The notes: a model not told the origin generated them from the letters alone. Positions 11,390 to 24,012 are shown, numbered from the stretch's first letter. The stretch: 64,000 nucleotides of DNA from Strongylocentrotus droebachiensis (GCA_035222895.1 JAVYIG010000165.1:738501-802500), one strand, 5' to 3'. Numbers and translations are program-made.

Positions 11390-14300
11390 ATGTCTTGGTT
11401 CACTGGATTTGGTGCTCCCAAGAGCAATCTGCCAGCAGTCACACCTCTACAAGCTCAACGATCCAAACAGATAGACTCTCTAAGAGCACTCAATCCAAAG
11501 TAAGGTCATGCTCTGTTTAACAAACCCAGGCATCAGGATGGTTTAAACTTTAAACCTGAGGGGAGGGGGGGGGGGGGGGGGATAATTGCAAATTCTTTTC
11601 CTTTTCAAAATGAATTGTATATTGTCTTGTTTTCATACATTGATGTTGTCAAGGAAAATAGGTAAATTAGTATCAGTATTGAAATTGTCATTTATTTTTA
11701 GAGAAAAATGTACCTTAAAGCATTCATAACTGAGAAATATCAGCCTAAAGAGGGAGAGAAGAAAAAAAGATTTCAGACCGACCAATCCATGTTTTGGCAA
11801 CTAAGGGGCAATACAACATCTTTTCTTTTAAAGGTTTTATTGTGATCAAATTGAAATAAAAAACTAGTTTGGGGTTGTCTTTTGACAAGGTAGCTTGTTT
11901 CATCTTTGTTCCCATCAGAGAGTAAAGATGTATTGATGCCAGTCATTTTGCTCTGATTACCTTTGCATTTTTTTTTTCCAGTGTGGTAGAGCTAAAGCGA
12001 GATGAGGAGTACAGAGTTGGATTCACTTGTGGGGTGAATCAAGTAACATTTACTATGTAAGTAGAAACCAATCCTAACCATTTTACATCCACTAAAATGA
12101 ACCTTGTTACATTCTTTACAATGTATACCAACCAATCTCATTCCCAGCAATAGTGACTTGATAATACCACTTAAATTTAATCTGGCTCTGTGTTGGAAGT
12201 GATATTTAATCACTATTGATTGCAAGTTCAACTCAAGAGCAAATGTCTAAGCCTTTGCCAAATAGTACTGATGTAAAGCCAATGCAGTTACCTTGCATAA
12301 TCTTGACTTTTTGTGTTGTGTTTTAGAGCAATTGAAATTGGTTTTTAGGATTTTCCCATTACTCCATGTAACTCTTATTTGTATAAAAGTAGAACACTAT
12401 AAATTAATACATTTTTCCTGTTTATGAAAGTAAATGTAGACTTAACCTCGCAATTGATGTCATATTCAATCATAATTCTACTAAGATATATCTTACCGTA
12501 GTATATCATTTCATTTTTTAATGAAAAAAATGATTGTTGTGTACGGTATGTACTGGTACTGAACCCATATCAAGCCTTTTTGGTGTATCTTGAAATCAAT
12601 TCTTAGTTTGATTTTGTTCTTTTGTAGTTGTTTGCCAGCTGATTTCCCACAGACAAAGCCAATTATCACAGTAGCCCCACCAATGAGGCATGGCTTCTTA
12701 GATGATTCCATGCAAGTAGTTCGATACTTGCCTCTTATCAACGTAAGTTTATATTTCTGCGCTTGATGATTTGAAGGAAACACATTTTCATCTATTTTCT
12801 AGAAATTTCATTAGGAAATACATATACTGATAATTTTTCTGAAAAGATACAGTTTTGATTGTTAATGTGGTTTGTTAGTGGGAGCAAAGTTCTGATCAGA
12901 TAGTTCGTTAACCTTGGTCCAAATTTTACAGCATCCCAGGGGAATGCTTGGAGAGGATCAAAACCTACCGTATTTTAAAGATAAAGTTGAGTTCTGCATG
13001 GTCATGAAATTGCATTGTGAAAGAAAAGGGTATGGAATGGATCAGAAAAGGTTGATCATCTAGCATATAAGTATTGGAGTGTACTGCAAGGTTCTGGAAA
13101 CATCAAAATGATAAGAAATTTGGCCCAGTTTTGGTAAAGTTACAAGCACTGTACACAAAAAGATGTATATGGGACTACACAAACATTTTGCATAAAAATA
13201 TGCCTGATTTTTATGCTGTTACATGCCATATTCAATATATTAAGGCATTTGAAGAGCCATGCCTTTCAGGGAACATTTTTTATCTGATGTCCTTCCACGC
13301 TTGCATAATAACAATGATAATGCTCACAAATTAATGTTCACCTCTTCCCAGAACTCAACCTTCTCTTTAAGATTGAGATTATTCACTGGCATATTATCAT
13401 CCTTTTGAGGAAAGGTTTTACTGTGCATATTTTTTGCAAGAAATCCCTTTTACGCTCCTGGGAGGTGTTTCACAAAGATCCTAAGTCGAACTTAACTTTA
13501 AGTTAAACTTAAAAATTATGGAGAGCCATTTGTAGCCTTAAAGTAACATATACCGTATTTGCCGGCGATAAGGCCGCACCGCCGCATAGGCCGCACCCCA
13601 ACTTTGACATTTCAAAGAGGAACAAAAAAAAAAGGGAACAAAAAAAAAATGGACAAAAACAAAATAATCATAATTTTCTCGAAAACACTATTTTTTTTTT
13701 TTTTTACAAACTGATACCAAATTCATCCATATTCTTATAATTTACCGGAAGTTTAGCTAAAAAAGTGATCGCAGGCAGATTTGGTGTCCGATATACCCCT
13801 ACCACAATGTACGGTGTAATGCGAAACTGCATGAAATGGAAAAACAAAATGGCGACTTCGGATGGATGCTTCGCGGCAGCTCCGTTAGACGGTCCCTTCC
13901 TTTACTTTTGCAATGCATTGGCACGAACTTAGATCAAGATCTATCGGCAAATGTTGTGTTAGGACGTTTATTTTCGTCTTCATGTCAACAATGCAAGATA
14001 AAATTGTCGGTAAGATGTTTGGAAATGTCCTGTACCATAGTGGTTTTGTTATTTTACCGTTTCTAGCCCCATACGTGCAAATTCGTGTTGGTTTTGACTT
14101 CCGTTTTTTTAATTTTTTTTTTACTCTTTCGTCGTAAAGGCCGCACCCCGACTTTTTGATATTTTCTCTTCCAAAATACTGCGGCCTTTACGCCGGCAAA
14201 TACGGTATTCAAAAGTGAAAAATCAAGTATTTTAGACTTTTTATAAATTCCACATCAAGAACATGAAATATCCTTGATAATAGAAAATATGAATGATTTG

Positions 14301-17300
14301 AATACAAATGTTATGCCTTTTAAAATAACTTTTACAAAATATTTTCATAGATGCAAACGGCTTTCCATAATTGTTAAGTCCAACTTAGGATCTTTGTGAA
14401 ACACCCCCAGGTCAGTTATGACCTTGGCAATCTGGCTGTTTGAGTATTGTTTCAATCCAATCTAATCCCAAAGAAATTACATTCGCACCTATTCCTTGCA
14501 GTAACAAAGTGCTGCACATACCGCTCCACATGTTGATGTTCCATATGTTGCTCATGTAGTTTACACTTTTTCCTGCAGTTCAATGTACAAACAGACTTGG
14601 GAAGACTGGTTCAAAATATGGTTCAAGAATTCTGTAAAACTCCCATGTTCATCCAACCAGATGCAAGCCAACAGTGAGTTAATATCAAATCATTCCTCAT
14701 CTTTTTCTTCTACTTTTGCCATTTCCTTCATTGGTCTATACTGTGTTGTGTACAGTATAATCCTGTTTCTAACATAATTTTTTCTTCTCATTTCCATCAA
14801 GTTCTATTAAGAATTACACTTGCTGAGGAAAGCTTTGTTTTTTATTCTTATTTTATTCTTGTTCAATCTCACATCTAGTGACCTATTTGCCTGTTCCTTC
14901 TTGTTTTCACTCTTTCTATTATATTTTCCTGTAAAGTTTACAATCCATTCTGTAATTGTAAATGTTTTATTCATGTAAATCATGTCAAGGATTTCTCTTG
15001 TGAAACATATATTTGAATGATAGTTTCTAATGTTTCCCCTTTCTCTTTATCATTTCTAGAAGAGCGGTTCCAACAGTACCCCAGTACCAGCATTTCATGC
15101 CCCAACCAACACCTACACAACAACAGCTGCCACCCCTGCAACACCCCCTACCATCACACCATCCATTACAACAACATCAGACACCACCCCACTCTCATCA
15201 ACCAACACCTCCACACCATTCCTCACCACACATGACTCCACCTCATCCTAGCATGGCCCCGCCCCACTCCTCCATGACCACGCCCCACTCCAGCATGGCC
15301 ACGCCCCACTCCAGCATGACCACAGCCACGCCTCCCAACCAGTATACACCACAGATGCCTGCCCCTCATCCTCCATCCAGTGCTTCATCATATCCGTTAA
15401 CATCAACGGTACCAGTAGCAACATCTTCAACATCATCATCTGCAACAGTGGCACCTGTGAATGGTATGGATGTGGAACCCAACATACCGGTACCTGGTAT
15501 GTCAGGAATTCGTGGTCTGGTAAGTTTAATCAACAACCTTTATACCGAGATGCTATCGAATTGAAAATTGAAGAAAAAAAGTATACCATATGATGATTAT
15601 TTGTACACTGTATATCATAATATGTGAGCCAGCACCACAGAACCAGAAATGCCTTCTTAGTTAAGGTCCGATTCTGAAAGAGGGGATTTTCCAGCTTTTA
15701 TTTACAGGCCAACCTAACCTTTACGAGCCAGAGCAAATGACACTGTGGTCTTATAGGAAATATATTTATTCAGATGGTCATATCGCAGCCAATACTTAAC
15801 ATATTCAATTGGTTTTCAACATTTGGACATTATTTTTGGTGCTCTTTCGGAAAATGAAGAAAAAATTGAGAAATTCAAAAAATTGATTTTTATGACGTCA
15901 CAGTTTCGGTACTCTATTGTATCTATAGAAGTAACATTTTTGTACCCTTTTTGATTTATTTATTTTGTTTTAGTCCTGGAGCTAAATCAGCTAATTCACA
16001 CTCACTTTGTCTTTGTTCTTTCCACATTCTGATCTATAGTACATATAATATAACCATAAACCATTAACATCTTTACAATGATTCACTTGACAGATATTAC
16101 ATAGTTGTAAAAATATTTGCTTTTTACTTTAAAATGGACGATGATGAGAGTATTTTGTATTGTTTTGTTTTAATAGAATGATGGCCATCACTACAATATG
16201 CCAGCTATCCCTCATTCATTTAATGAGTTATTCAAAGACTACACCAAAGAGCAGCTTCAAGATCTGATAGAGGATGACGACAAGTTAGATGTGATTTTTA
16301 GAAATGTTCCTCAGCTGTCTAAGATGCACATAGATCGTACAGAGCTTTATCAGTCATGTGAAGAAATAGCAAGTGAGTCAGCTCTTTTTGTTTCCCCACC
16401 TTTCATCTGACTCTGCTCTATAAAAGGGTTAGTGTCATCGGTCGTCAGAGAGCACCTAGATAATTTTCACTGGGCATTTTTAGGAGGCATTTTGCAGCTT
16501 CAACATATAGATGTATGAGTATTGAACTGAACCAGCCTGGTTACTTATATTGCACTGCCAGCGGATGCTATTTCTAAGCCAATTCACGGACTCGGAGCCC
16601 AAATGTTATTGACTGTACACCTAATTTGATAATGTCAAGGTTATGATATATCTGTCGATGATATTAAGCAGGGGCTATGAGTATGGACGGATGGTATGAC
16701 TGGAGGAAGGAACAGACGATGGAACATCTTTTATAATCACAATCTGAGAGCATTTATCCTGAGTTCATTTGTATTTTTCTCTCTCTGTTTAGAATTAAAC
16801 CTGAGCTACCAACCAGAGATAGAAAGACTCAGGAGAGAGGTAGAAGAAACTGTCAAATTTAGGAATGATCTTAAAAACAACTTTGACATGAAATGTCTCC
16901 AGCAACAGAGCTTAAATGAGGTAAGAATACTGTAGTGATTTTATACCAAATCGTGTCATGTAGGGAGATCTTTGTCTTACAGAGTACTGGTATGTGTGCA
17001 GCTGTACAAATACATTTCCTTATGAATTCACAACCAACTTTGGTCTTACACATTTGTCTAAGTATAATATTATACAAACGTGAGTAGAATCTGGATCTCT
17101 AAATTTTAAACTGAGAAACTGTTTTTTTCTGGTGGATCATACATGATTGATTGTTAGCAGCTGATGCCGAGTGCATTTGAATTAACCTTTGACCTTTAAA
17201 CACGTTGACTTCCATTGTTCTCTTACTTTTGTGTAAGATAACATACATGTAAGAGTATCATCAATCAGATGACCTTAGACTGTTAACTTTTTAATTTGTC

Positions 17301-19442
17301 ATTTTTTAGCAATATTCTATATGACCTAGGTGGTGATCTTTTGCCCTTTACCTGCTATTTTTCAGCAATGCTCTCTTTCTCACCTGATGGATAATATGAG
17401 AGTATCAGCAGCGGATGCCGAGCACCAATCGGATGACCTCGCTGAGAGGTTCTTACAAGATAAGGTCACTCTTGATGAATTCTTGAAGCTGTTTAGTGAA
17501 CAAAGAAAAGTAAGTACAAGGCTTTTTCTTTGTTAACATTTAAAGGCCGTCTGTACTAGTTTGGCCAGGAGGGGTTAGACCACCCAGGGAGATCACTGAC
17601 AGGTGGCTATCTCATCAACTCAGCTCTCAATTAACATAAGAAAAAGAGGATCATGGGGGACCAATGGTCACCGACCATGTATGGTTTTCTATATAGAGGG
17701 AGCAAGTAGCTACATGTAGTACAGTGGGGCTTTAAGACTCGTACATGATTCTTCCAATCAGTCTTGAGGAAGCCAGATTTTTCTTTAAATTATAAGATTG
17801 ATGACTTGTGTCATCAATTGATAACAGGGTTTTGCCACAAGAACAATATTTTGTAATATGTTTACAATTTCCCGTTAATGTATTTCATCACTTACATCAA
17901 GATGTAATATGCCAAATGCAACAGCAACTTTTAGTTCGCCAGAGATTGTACGTCTCATTTTCGAGAGATATTTAATCATCTACTTTAAAAAAAATTGGTA
18001 TAGAGTACCGAATCTGTGACATCATAAAAATCTATTTTGAGAATTTCTCAATTTTTGTTTTCATATTCCGAAAGAGCATCAAAAAAATGTTGAAAGCCAA
18101 ATGAATATGTTAAGTATTGGCTGTGATATGACCATCTGAATAAACAGATTTCCTATAGGCTCAGTGTTATTTTGCTCTGGTTCATAATGTTATGAACCAG
18201 AGCAAAATAACACTGAGTTCCTATGGGACATTATTTTTGATGCTCTTTCAGAAAATGAAAATAAAACTGAGAAATTCTAAAAATAAATTTTTGATGACGT
18301 CACACTTCACCACTCTATTAATTATGCAATATTCAGAGATACCATTGATTGATATCACGATTCTAATATAGGTTTTGTGTTTTTGTTTGATTTATGTAAC
18401 CTACCATACAAGCTTGGTCTTGTTCCATAAACCAGATTTGAATAACTTGTGGCAACATTTAGATTTGACATTGCAGTAGCCAGTAACGGTTATAAGTGAC
18501 GTTCACACAACGTGCTATTAACTTGGAGTTAAAGTGACTTGGTAACATTGTTGAAGGTTGATGAAAAAATTGCTTAATTTTTGTATAAAATGTTACTTAC
18601 TGTATTCCTTCTACTGTACTAACCCTCTGACATGCAAAAAATCCTGAAAAATTCTCAAACCACGAAGATATCTATGGTTTTCTTTGAAGGAGTCGATGTA
18701 TGACACCCTCTAACAGTGATTAACAGTAAATTCTCCCAACCATTTTTGAATTTTCCTAACCGTTTTTCCATGAAAAAAAAGACATAAAACAGGCTATAAA
18801 AAATCTGTCAACACTTAAATGTCTGGAATGGAATGTAGAGCCATTTTATTGCTTTGTGACGATTTCCATTCACCTAAAATTAAATTGTAATAATATAGTT
18901 GGGAGAATTAAGGAATCGATCAGATCAGTTTTTCTCAATTTGTACCATGAATAATGGCCCGTTTTCACTCAAATTTTTGGATTATCTTTAATTGTACATC
19001 TAGCATTAAAGTCACTACCTTGGCACCACTATCTCTCATCTAAACAATGTTACAAAGTCCCTTTAAGGTCATGGTTATAAAATTTGAATTAATCTTGTAG
19101 GGACAGTGAGCATGCATTTGCGGTTACGAAACTTGGCTCAGTGTTTCAAATTTCAAGGGGTCGTAAATTATATTAGGTCCCATGTGAACCCTCGTCGTTG
19201 TTAGTGCGTCTTTATTTTTTACTTTGAGGTTTGCTAACTTCAAGTTTGAAAATACCATGGATCTGTGTGAATGCAGCTAATGTAACCTGTCACTGATATA
19301 AAGTTGTATACAATCATGCCCTATCTCTTCATTACTCACATCGTGCAATAATATTTCCCCTTCTTCTTTTCAGCTTCTTCACATCAGAAAAGTCAAGGAA
19401 GAGAAGTTGAGTCAGCTAATCGAAGGTCAAGGAAGATATTAA
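11390..19442 (+). CDS. VPS37A: ESCRT-I subunit VPS37A, complete CDS of nine exons
   Basis: Coding exons are 11390-11499, 11982-12056, 12628-12742, 14579-14673, 15060-15519, 16177-16372, 16793-16920, 17366-17509 and 19374-19442. All borders are GT/AG and all phases agree, giving 463 residues; human VPS37A has 397. The start MSWFTGFGAP resembles human MSWLF. Residues 37-131 form the UEV-like N-terminal domain (LPADFPQTKPIITVAPPMRH, LGRLVQNMVQEF). Exon 5 (132-285) encodes a Pro/His/Gln/Ser/Thr-rich linker with tandem PHSSM repeats and explains the extra length. Exons 6-9 encode the coiled-coil Mod(r) domain (FNELFKDYTKEQLQDL, LAERFLQDKVTLDEFLKLF), which in this family assembles with TSG101 and VPS28. 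The protein sorts ubiquitinated cargo at endosomes and acts in related scission events. Introns carry several MITEs. Confidence 0.95.
12965..13400 (+). mobile_element. Diverged copy of the TTAA MITE family at 19624
   Basis: It starts near 'tattttaaagataaa' and shares a long body with 19624-20022 and 33968-34355 ('gattgcattgtgaaaga'-like, 'ggttgatcatctagcata', 'agatgtatatgggactac'). The right end differs, and it shares 'aaggcatttgaagagccatg' with the copy at 21440-21860. It lies in VPS37A intron 3. Confidence 0.65.
13457..14411. mobile_element. Outer foldback element, 'tgtttcacaaag' type
   Basis: The ends cctgggaggtgtttcacaaa (13457) and the inverted tttgtgaaacacccccagg (ending 14411) form a long terminal inverted repeat that continues into 'gatcctaagt'. 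A second element (13551-14207) is inserted within it. It lies in VPS37A intron 3. Confidence 0.75.
13551..14207. mobile_element. Nested MITE with TACCGTATTTGCCGGCG TIRs
   Basis: The inverted ends taccgtatttgccggcg / cgccggcaaatacggta match perfectly over 17 bp, with further 'aaggccgcacc' similarity inside. The flanks offer only TA or ATA as a target duplication. Two overlapping ORFs (13836-14066 and 13913-14137) do not resemble a transposase. Nesting inside 13457-14411 makes this the younger insertion. Confidence 0.8.
15690..15920. repeat. Dispersed repeat, copy related to 17990-18310
   Basis: It contains 'gatggtcatat', 'gccaatacttaacatattc', 'ggtgctctttcggaaaatga' and 'atgacgtcaca', all of which recur as inverted halves in the foldback element at 17990-18310. 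It lies in VPS37A intron 5. Confidence 0.65.
17544..17731. mobile_element. TTAA-flanked MITE
   Basis: TTAA at 17540-17543 and 17732-17735 flanks related inverted ends (AGGCCGTCTGTACTAG and the inverse of TAGTACAGTGGGGCT). TTAA target duplication is the signature of piggyBac-type insertion; assignment rests on the flanks only. A left-end relative lies at 4983. Confidence 0.6.
17990..18312. mobile_element. Foldback element centred at 18190
   Basis: A strong inverted repeat surrounds the centre (ctcagtgttattttgctctg ... cagagcaaaataacactgag, about 18159-18213). The outer halves carry the same inverted sequences as the repeat at 15690-15920, including 'gacgtcaca' near the right end. It lies in VPS37A intron 8. 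Confidence 0.75.
18533..19062. mobile_element. TTAA-flanked MITE
   Basis: The inverted ends agtgacttggtaacattgtt and aacaatgttacaaagtccct (two mismatches) are flanked by TTAA at 18529-18532 and 19063-19066. It lies in VPS37A intron 8; no coding content. Confidence 0.75.
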
Positions 19443-19623
19443 AAACCATTCCATGATGTTTTGCAATTTTTATTATCATATAAAACATGACACTTTTGTA
19501 TTTACATGTAAAGGATGTAGAGCAATTAAATAAGCTAGGCATTCCCGAATTGCTTTGAAAGTTATTACTGTGGCTTAAGCTGTGGAAGCCATTGGCAATG
19601 CACATTACATGTCAAGGACTTAA

Positions 19624-20022
19624 AGATAAAGACCAGTTATGGTCATGCGATTGCATTGTGAAAGAAACGTTGTGGAATCGATCAGAAAAGGTTGATCATC
19701 TAGCATATAAGTATTGGTGTGTACTGCAAAGTTCTAGAATCATCAAAATGATAGGAAATTTAGCCCAGTCTTGGTAAAGTTACAAGCACTGTACACAGAA
19801 AGATGTATATGGGACTATGCACACATGCGCGACACATGCATTATATCTATCAGGTCCAAATAGATATAATAATTTACCAAAAATATACCAATTAGTAGGT
19901 GGTTTCTCGGCAAAATTTGTATGATCACGTATTAGGTTAAAACATATTCTTTCACATGATTGGTAATAAGAGCTTCCATTTCATTTTTTGAGAGGGGGGC
20001 GTTTCCAAAACTGGTCTTTACC
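19624..20022. mobile_element. TTAA MITE with AGATAAAGACCAGTT ends
   Basis: The ends agataaagaccagtt and aactggtctttacc are inverted. TTAA flanks lie at 19620-19623 and 20023-20026. The full-length sister copy is 33968-34355, and partial relatives lie at 12965 and 21440. The inverted repeat is followed inward by 'gagaggggggcgtttcc' on the right. Confidence 0.8.
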
Positions 20023-20195
20023 TTAAATACTATCAGGTACTAATTCCAAACAACCTTGGGTTGAGAGAGACAAATGATCATATAAATTGAAATTGCACCA
20101 GGGATTTGAACCCTCAAACTCCTCTTTGATTGTCAAGTGACTGTACCACAGGACTCTCATCTCTACCAATACAACTCCTGCATGTCATCAAACAG

Positions 20196-20400
20196 TTAAG
20201 GCCTGTTCAGATATGATGCGTAAAAACCACAAGTTTTTTATGATGATGTGAAGTTTAGTACGCTTCACATTTCTGAATCTTATAATACACATCATGTTTG
20301 TTGCGCGCAGTTGCTATTCATTTTATACGTATAAAAACCGCATCTTGGGGTTTTTTTGGGGGGCGGTGATTTACTGCATCGTATCTGAACCAGCCTTTAG
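20196..20400. mobile_element. Short MITE with GGCYTGTTCAGAT-like ends
   Basis: The left end 'ttaaggcctgttcagatatgatgc' (first 20: ttaaggcctgttcagatatg) and the right end 'gcatcgtatctgaaccagcc' are inverted with few mismatches. Flanks are TTAA/TTTAG, so TAA-like duplication is possible. Confidence 0.65.
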
Positions 20401-20975
20401 TGGAGTGTTATTGTTACTTGAGTTTTTAACCTCACTTTTCACGAAATTTGGAATATTTGGCAAGTTTAATCTTGGTTGAAAACATAATGTAATGTATTTG
20501 TATATGACATTTCTCAGCACTTTTATATTAAGGAAGGACTTATTCATTACACAAGTATAATATCCGACTTATTAGTGGAAACATTTATACCTGTTCATAT
20601 TCCAGGAAAACATGTTGAATTTTGAAGGGAAGCAGAGTTTTACAAAACAAAATATTCATGTACCATCTGGATGAAGATTCCTAATACTGACATATAAATG
20701 CAATTGGTGGCAGTCTCTACAATATGTCACTTGTGGAATCTTTATTAAAAAAGTTTTTGGCCTTGATGTATCCATTATAATAACCAGCTTTGAGGGAATG
20801 GAACTTAAATCTAGTGGAGGGGTAGCTAAAACTAGCTACAATATGTCACTTATGGAATCAGCATGAGGAAGGCAATTAGGAGCATTTAATATATCCATCC
20901 ATTTTGATGTAATGAAATTTATCTTGATGCTTACTTTTCCAGTAAGTGTTTAAGAAAATGCAATCTTATGTTATT
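20401..20975. other. Gene-free stretch
   Basis: AT-rich DNA with no supported feature. A weak internal duplication ('ctacaatatgtcacttgtgg' and 'ctacaatatgtcacttatgg', near 20718 and 20838) is the only structure seen. Confidence 0.4.
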
Positions 20976-20978
20976 AAT

Positions 20979-21128
20979 ATAGTCAAACCCGTCTATATCG
21001 ACCACCCAAGGGAAACACAAAAAGTGGTCTTTGTAGACAGGTTCCTTTTAGTACATGTACACATTTGAATGAGAAACTATTTTATGTGGTCTTTGTAGAC
21101 AGTAGGTCATTTAAGCAGGTTTGACTGT
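20979..21128. mobile_element. MITE with TATAGTCAAACC-type ends (copy 2)
   Basis: The inverted ends 'tatagtcaaaccc' and 'aggtttgactgta' are flanked by TA. The interior has 'ctttgtagacagg' words inverted relative to the copy at 692-938. Confidence 0.6.
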
Positions 21129-21429
21129 AGTACATTATCTTTATTTAATGGATATATTTATGTTTAAGAATCATGAAATAGATCTGATCTATTTTCTGTT
21201 TTAGCAAAACCTGTGATTAGGCAACTGCATGTTGGTGCTCAGCAATTTCCCAGATTATGTTAGATTGATGTAGGATGGCAATTCATATTCTTTTGTATAA
21301 AGCCTTTACAGACAAGTACGAGTCCTCAAACTGAAAGTTTGTTGTTGTTGTTGTACTCAGCATTATATGGCAATCAGTCAAATTTGACTATTTCACCAAC
21401 TAATTGTTATCATAGACTGGTGTTAATTT

Positions 21430-21930
21430 AGATCCATGGAACGTGCACTTGAATATAAAGTGGAGTTCTGGTCATGTGATTGCATTGTGAACGAAACGGT
21501 GTGGAATCGATCAGAAAAATTGATCATGTAGACAATAGCATATATAAGTAGTGGCGTGCACTGCAAGGTTCCGGACTCATTAAAATAATACGAAATTTGG
21601 CCTAGTCTTGGTAACGTAACAAGCACTGTACACAGAAAGATGTATATGGGACTACACAAACATGTGACATAAAAATCGGGCCTTATTTTAAGCAGTTACT
21701 TGTCATATTTAGAATATGAAGGCATTTGAAGAGCCATGCTTTTCAGGAAACATGTTTTCTCTGATGTTCTTCCACATTTGCATAATAACAATAACGCTCA
21801 CAAATCAGTTTTCACCTCTCCCAGAACTCAACCTCTTTAAACATAGAGTTGAGTACTTATTGTGTGATTACATTGTAAAGAAACTGTCCAGAAGATATTG
21901 GGAAAGGTTGATGTGTTTTAATACACAAAA
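21430..21930 (+). mobile_element. Diverged relative of the 19624 MITE family
   Basis: It shares 'ggtcatgtgattgcattgtg', 'gtgtggaatcgatcagaaaa', 'aagcactgtacacagaaaga' and the downstream segment found also at 13230-13400. Terminal repeats are not preserved. Confidence 0.6.
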
Positions 21931-21939
21931 GAATTAGGC

Positions 21940-22070
21940 AGCGTTTCACGAAACCATCCTATTAGTACAAGTTCACCACCAACCCATTGAATCGTGTGTA
22001 TCAAATTTACACAATGGGATTTCAGTGAACTTGTTCTCAGGACCGATTCATGAAACAGTGCCCCCATATA
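21940..22070. mobile_element. Short foldback, 'gtttcacgaaac' type
   Basis: The inverted ends 'cagcgtttcacgaaacc' and 'gattcatgaaacagtgc' enclose partly complementary inner words (caagttca / tgaacttgtt). It belongs to the loose group of short foldbacks ending in tgtttca. Confidence 0.5.
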
Positions 22071-22773
22071 TACAGTGAGATTTTTGGTATATCGAAATGA
22101 AAAGATTTTGCTGAATACTACGTACAGACATAGCATAAAATTTGTTCCGAGTCTTTCTGAGCTTTTGTCAACATATTTCAAATAAAATATAGGGACATCT
22201 GAAGAGCACTCATGTAAGTGGACATTTTTTGTTCTATTTAATATTGTCCAAACTGACATACCAAAACCAAACCTTCTGTTTACTTTTTGTCAAACTTAAG
22301 TGTGGAGAAAGTTGGAAAAAGGAGTATTTCAACAATTTGTATTAATCTGTGAAGTTTGTTTTATTGGGATTGTCCTTTTTAGTGCATATCTACAAGGTAT
22401 TGTGAGCAGAACTTGCCAACTCTTGTATTAAATTGTAGGTTCATTATTCATATAAGACCAGAACTTTTAATAAGAAGAACTTAAATTACATTCAATACTT
22501 CCACGAACTTTAGACTTTATCTTTATGTCCCCAAAATTGGCATATGAAAGTATTATCTCTTTCCAACAATCTGCTGACAAAAAGGATAAGATATATATCT
22601 CTATCTTTGCTGCTTGTAAAGAAAAAAAACCTGTAAATACATGCATTAATATATAATTTGGCATAATGATATGTATAAAATGAATTCTAGTAGATATTTA
22701 CATACATGTAATGTGCAAGTGTATCTATGTGTATATTTCATGCAATAAATATATCATCTTTCTTTACTCTTAA

Positions 22774-23150
22774 GGCCAAATAAAAAAAAAAACATGTTTA
22801 GCGTCCTGTTTTTTCGAAAAATAGGAAGGAGGGGGCCCTTTTTATTTGTTATTTGTTATTTCAAAATGGCCGCTCAAAATGGCCGCTCGGTACATTTTCC
22901 CTGACAGTCGGGGCAATTTTTTTTCAAGATGGCCGCCGACAATTTTTTTTTTTTTTTAAATCAGAAATAGAGCCATTTTAGCAGTGTTTTTCATGTTTTT
23001 TTTCTTAAAAAAAAAAATTTTCAAAAAAATTTTTCAAAAAAAAAAAAAAAAAAAAAAAAAATCAAAAATAACAAATAACAAAAAATAGGAGGCGGCCCCC
23101 AAAAAGGAAGCGGGCGGGGACGCTAAACATGTATATTTTTTTAAATGGCC
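22774..23150. mobile_element. PIF/Harbinger-like MITE, TAA duplication
   Basis: The ends begin GGCCAAATAAA and finish TTTAAATGGCC, with 'acatgtttagcgtcc' inverted as 'ggacgctaaacatgt' just inside. TAA flanks both sides (22771-22773, 23151-23153), the three-base duplication typical of PIF/Harbinger. Inner sequence includes 'atggccgctcaaaatggccg' and long A/T runs. A related copy is 26314-26651. Confidence 0.75.
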
Positions 23151-23244
23151 TAATGCATTGAATGGGAAGTCTTATTCAAGTAAGCAGTACAATGTTATGT
23201 CAAGAAAACATTTAGAAAACTCTGCAAACACAATGTAGATTAGA

Positions 23245-23480
23245 CAGCATAGATTTATTTCATTTCATTTATTTCATTCTCCATAAAAAACATTAAACAT
23301 ACAAACATGATACATTTTGTATACAGATAAAAGATCGATTACAAGAAAACTACAAAGAGAAGGATGCACACAATATAATGGGAATGTCGGGTTAACAAAA
23401 AGGGCAGTTAGCCTTATGAACGTCAACCCCTTAAAAAGTATACACTGTATTGATCGAGAAAAGAAAAAAATTGCAAATAA
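23245..23480 (-). mobile_element. LINE-like 3' tail, minus orientation
   Basis: Tandem 'atttc' units (tttatttcatttcatttatt) head a segment resembling the other reverse-oriented tails at 45245 and 61925. No reverse transcriptase sequence remains that I can read, so the assignment is by analogy. Confidence 0.35.
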
Positions 23481-23984
23481 AATCTGAGAATTTTAAGAGA
23501 AAAATACTAATTTTGAGTAAGGAAAAGATTCATATTTTTCAATAAGTACAAGAATAATTAAACTCGCACCAAACTGACCACAATATGGAACTATGCATAA
23601 CTCTAAAGCCATAGAATTTCACCTTCAAAATAGATAAGTTTTTTACAAGGCAATTGATACTATTGTCAAAACACTGAGCCCAGATAATATTCTATTCCAT
23701 TTCCATACACTTTCTACTTTGTCAACATTAATTTGAAAAGTTCAATAGTACCAGTTCCATTGAAACTAAATTTGTCAAATTTTACTTTCTTTAAATCTTG
23801 GTATCAGTGTACATCCTTGATACAAAAGAGAGGTTTTATACAGGATGATCCAAAAGGAGCACAACACAAGAGTCTCTGTAATTTCAAGGACATCATTGAC
23901 ACAATATCATTGTTTTATTTTGGTTTAATTAATTTTCTACCCGATTAAACTGCAATTGCAGATCTCTGGTGTTGCATTTTTTTT

Positions 23985-24012
23985 TATTTATTTTTTTTTT
24001 GGGGGGGGGGGG
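23985..24012. repeat. Poly-T / poly-G tract
   Basis: A T-rich run is directly followed by about 13 G residues, the kind of homopolymer junction seen repeatedly in this window. Confidence 0.8.

Noticed and set aside
13836..14137. Possible transposase in the nested MITE
   Set aside because: The frames are short and show no catalytic motif.
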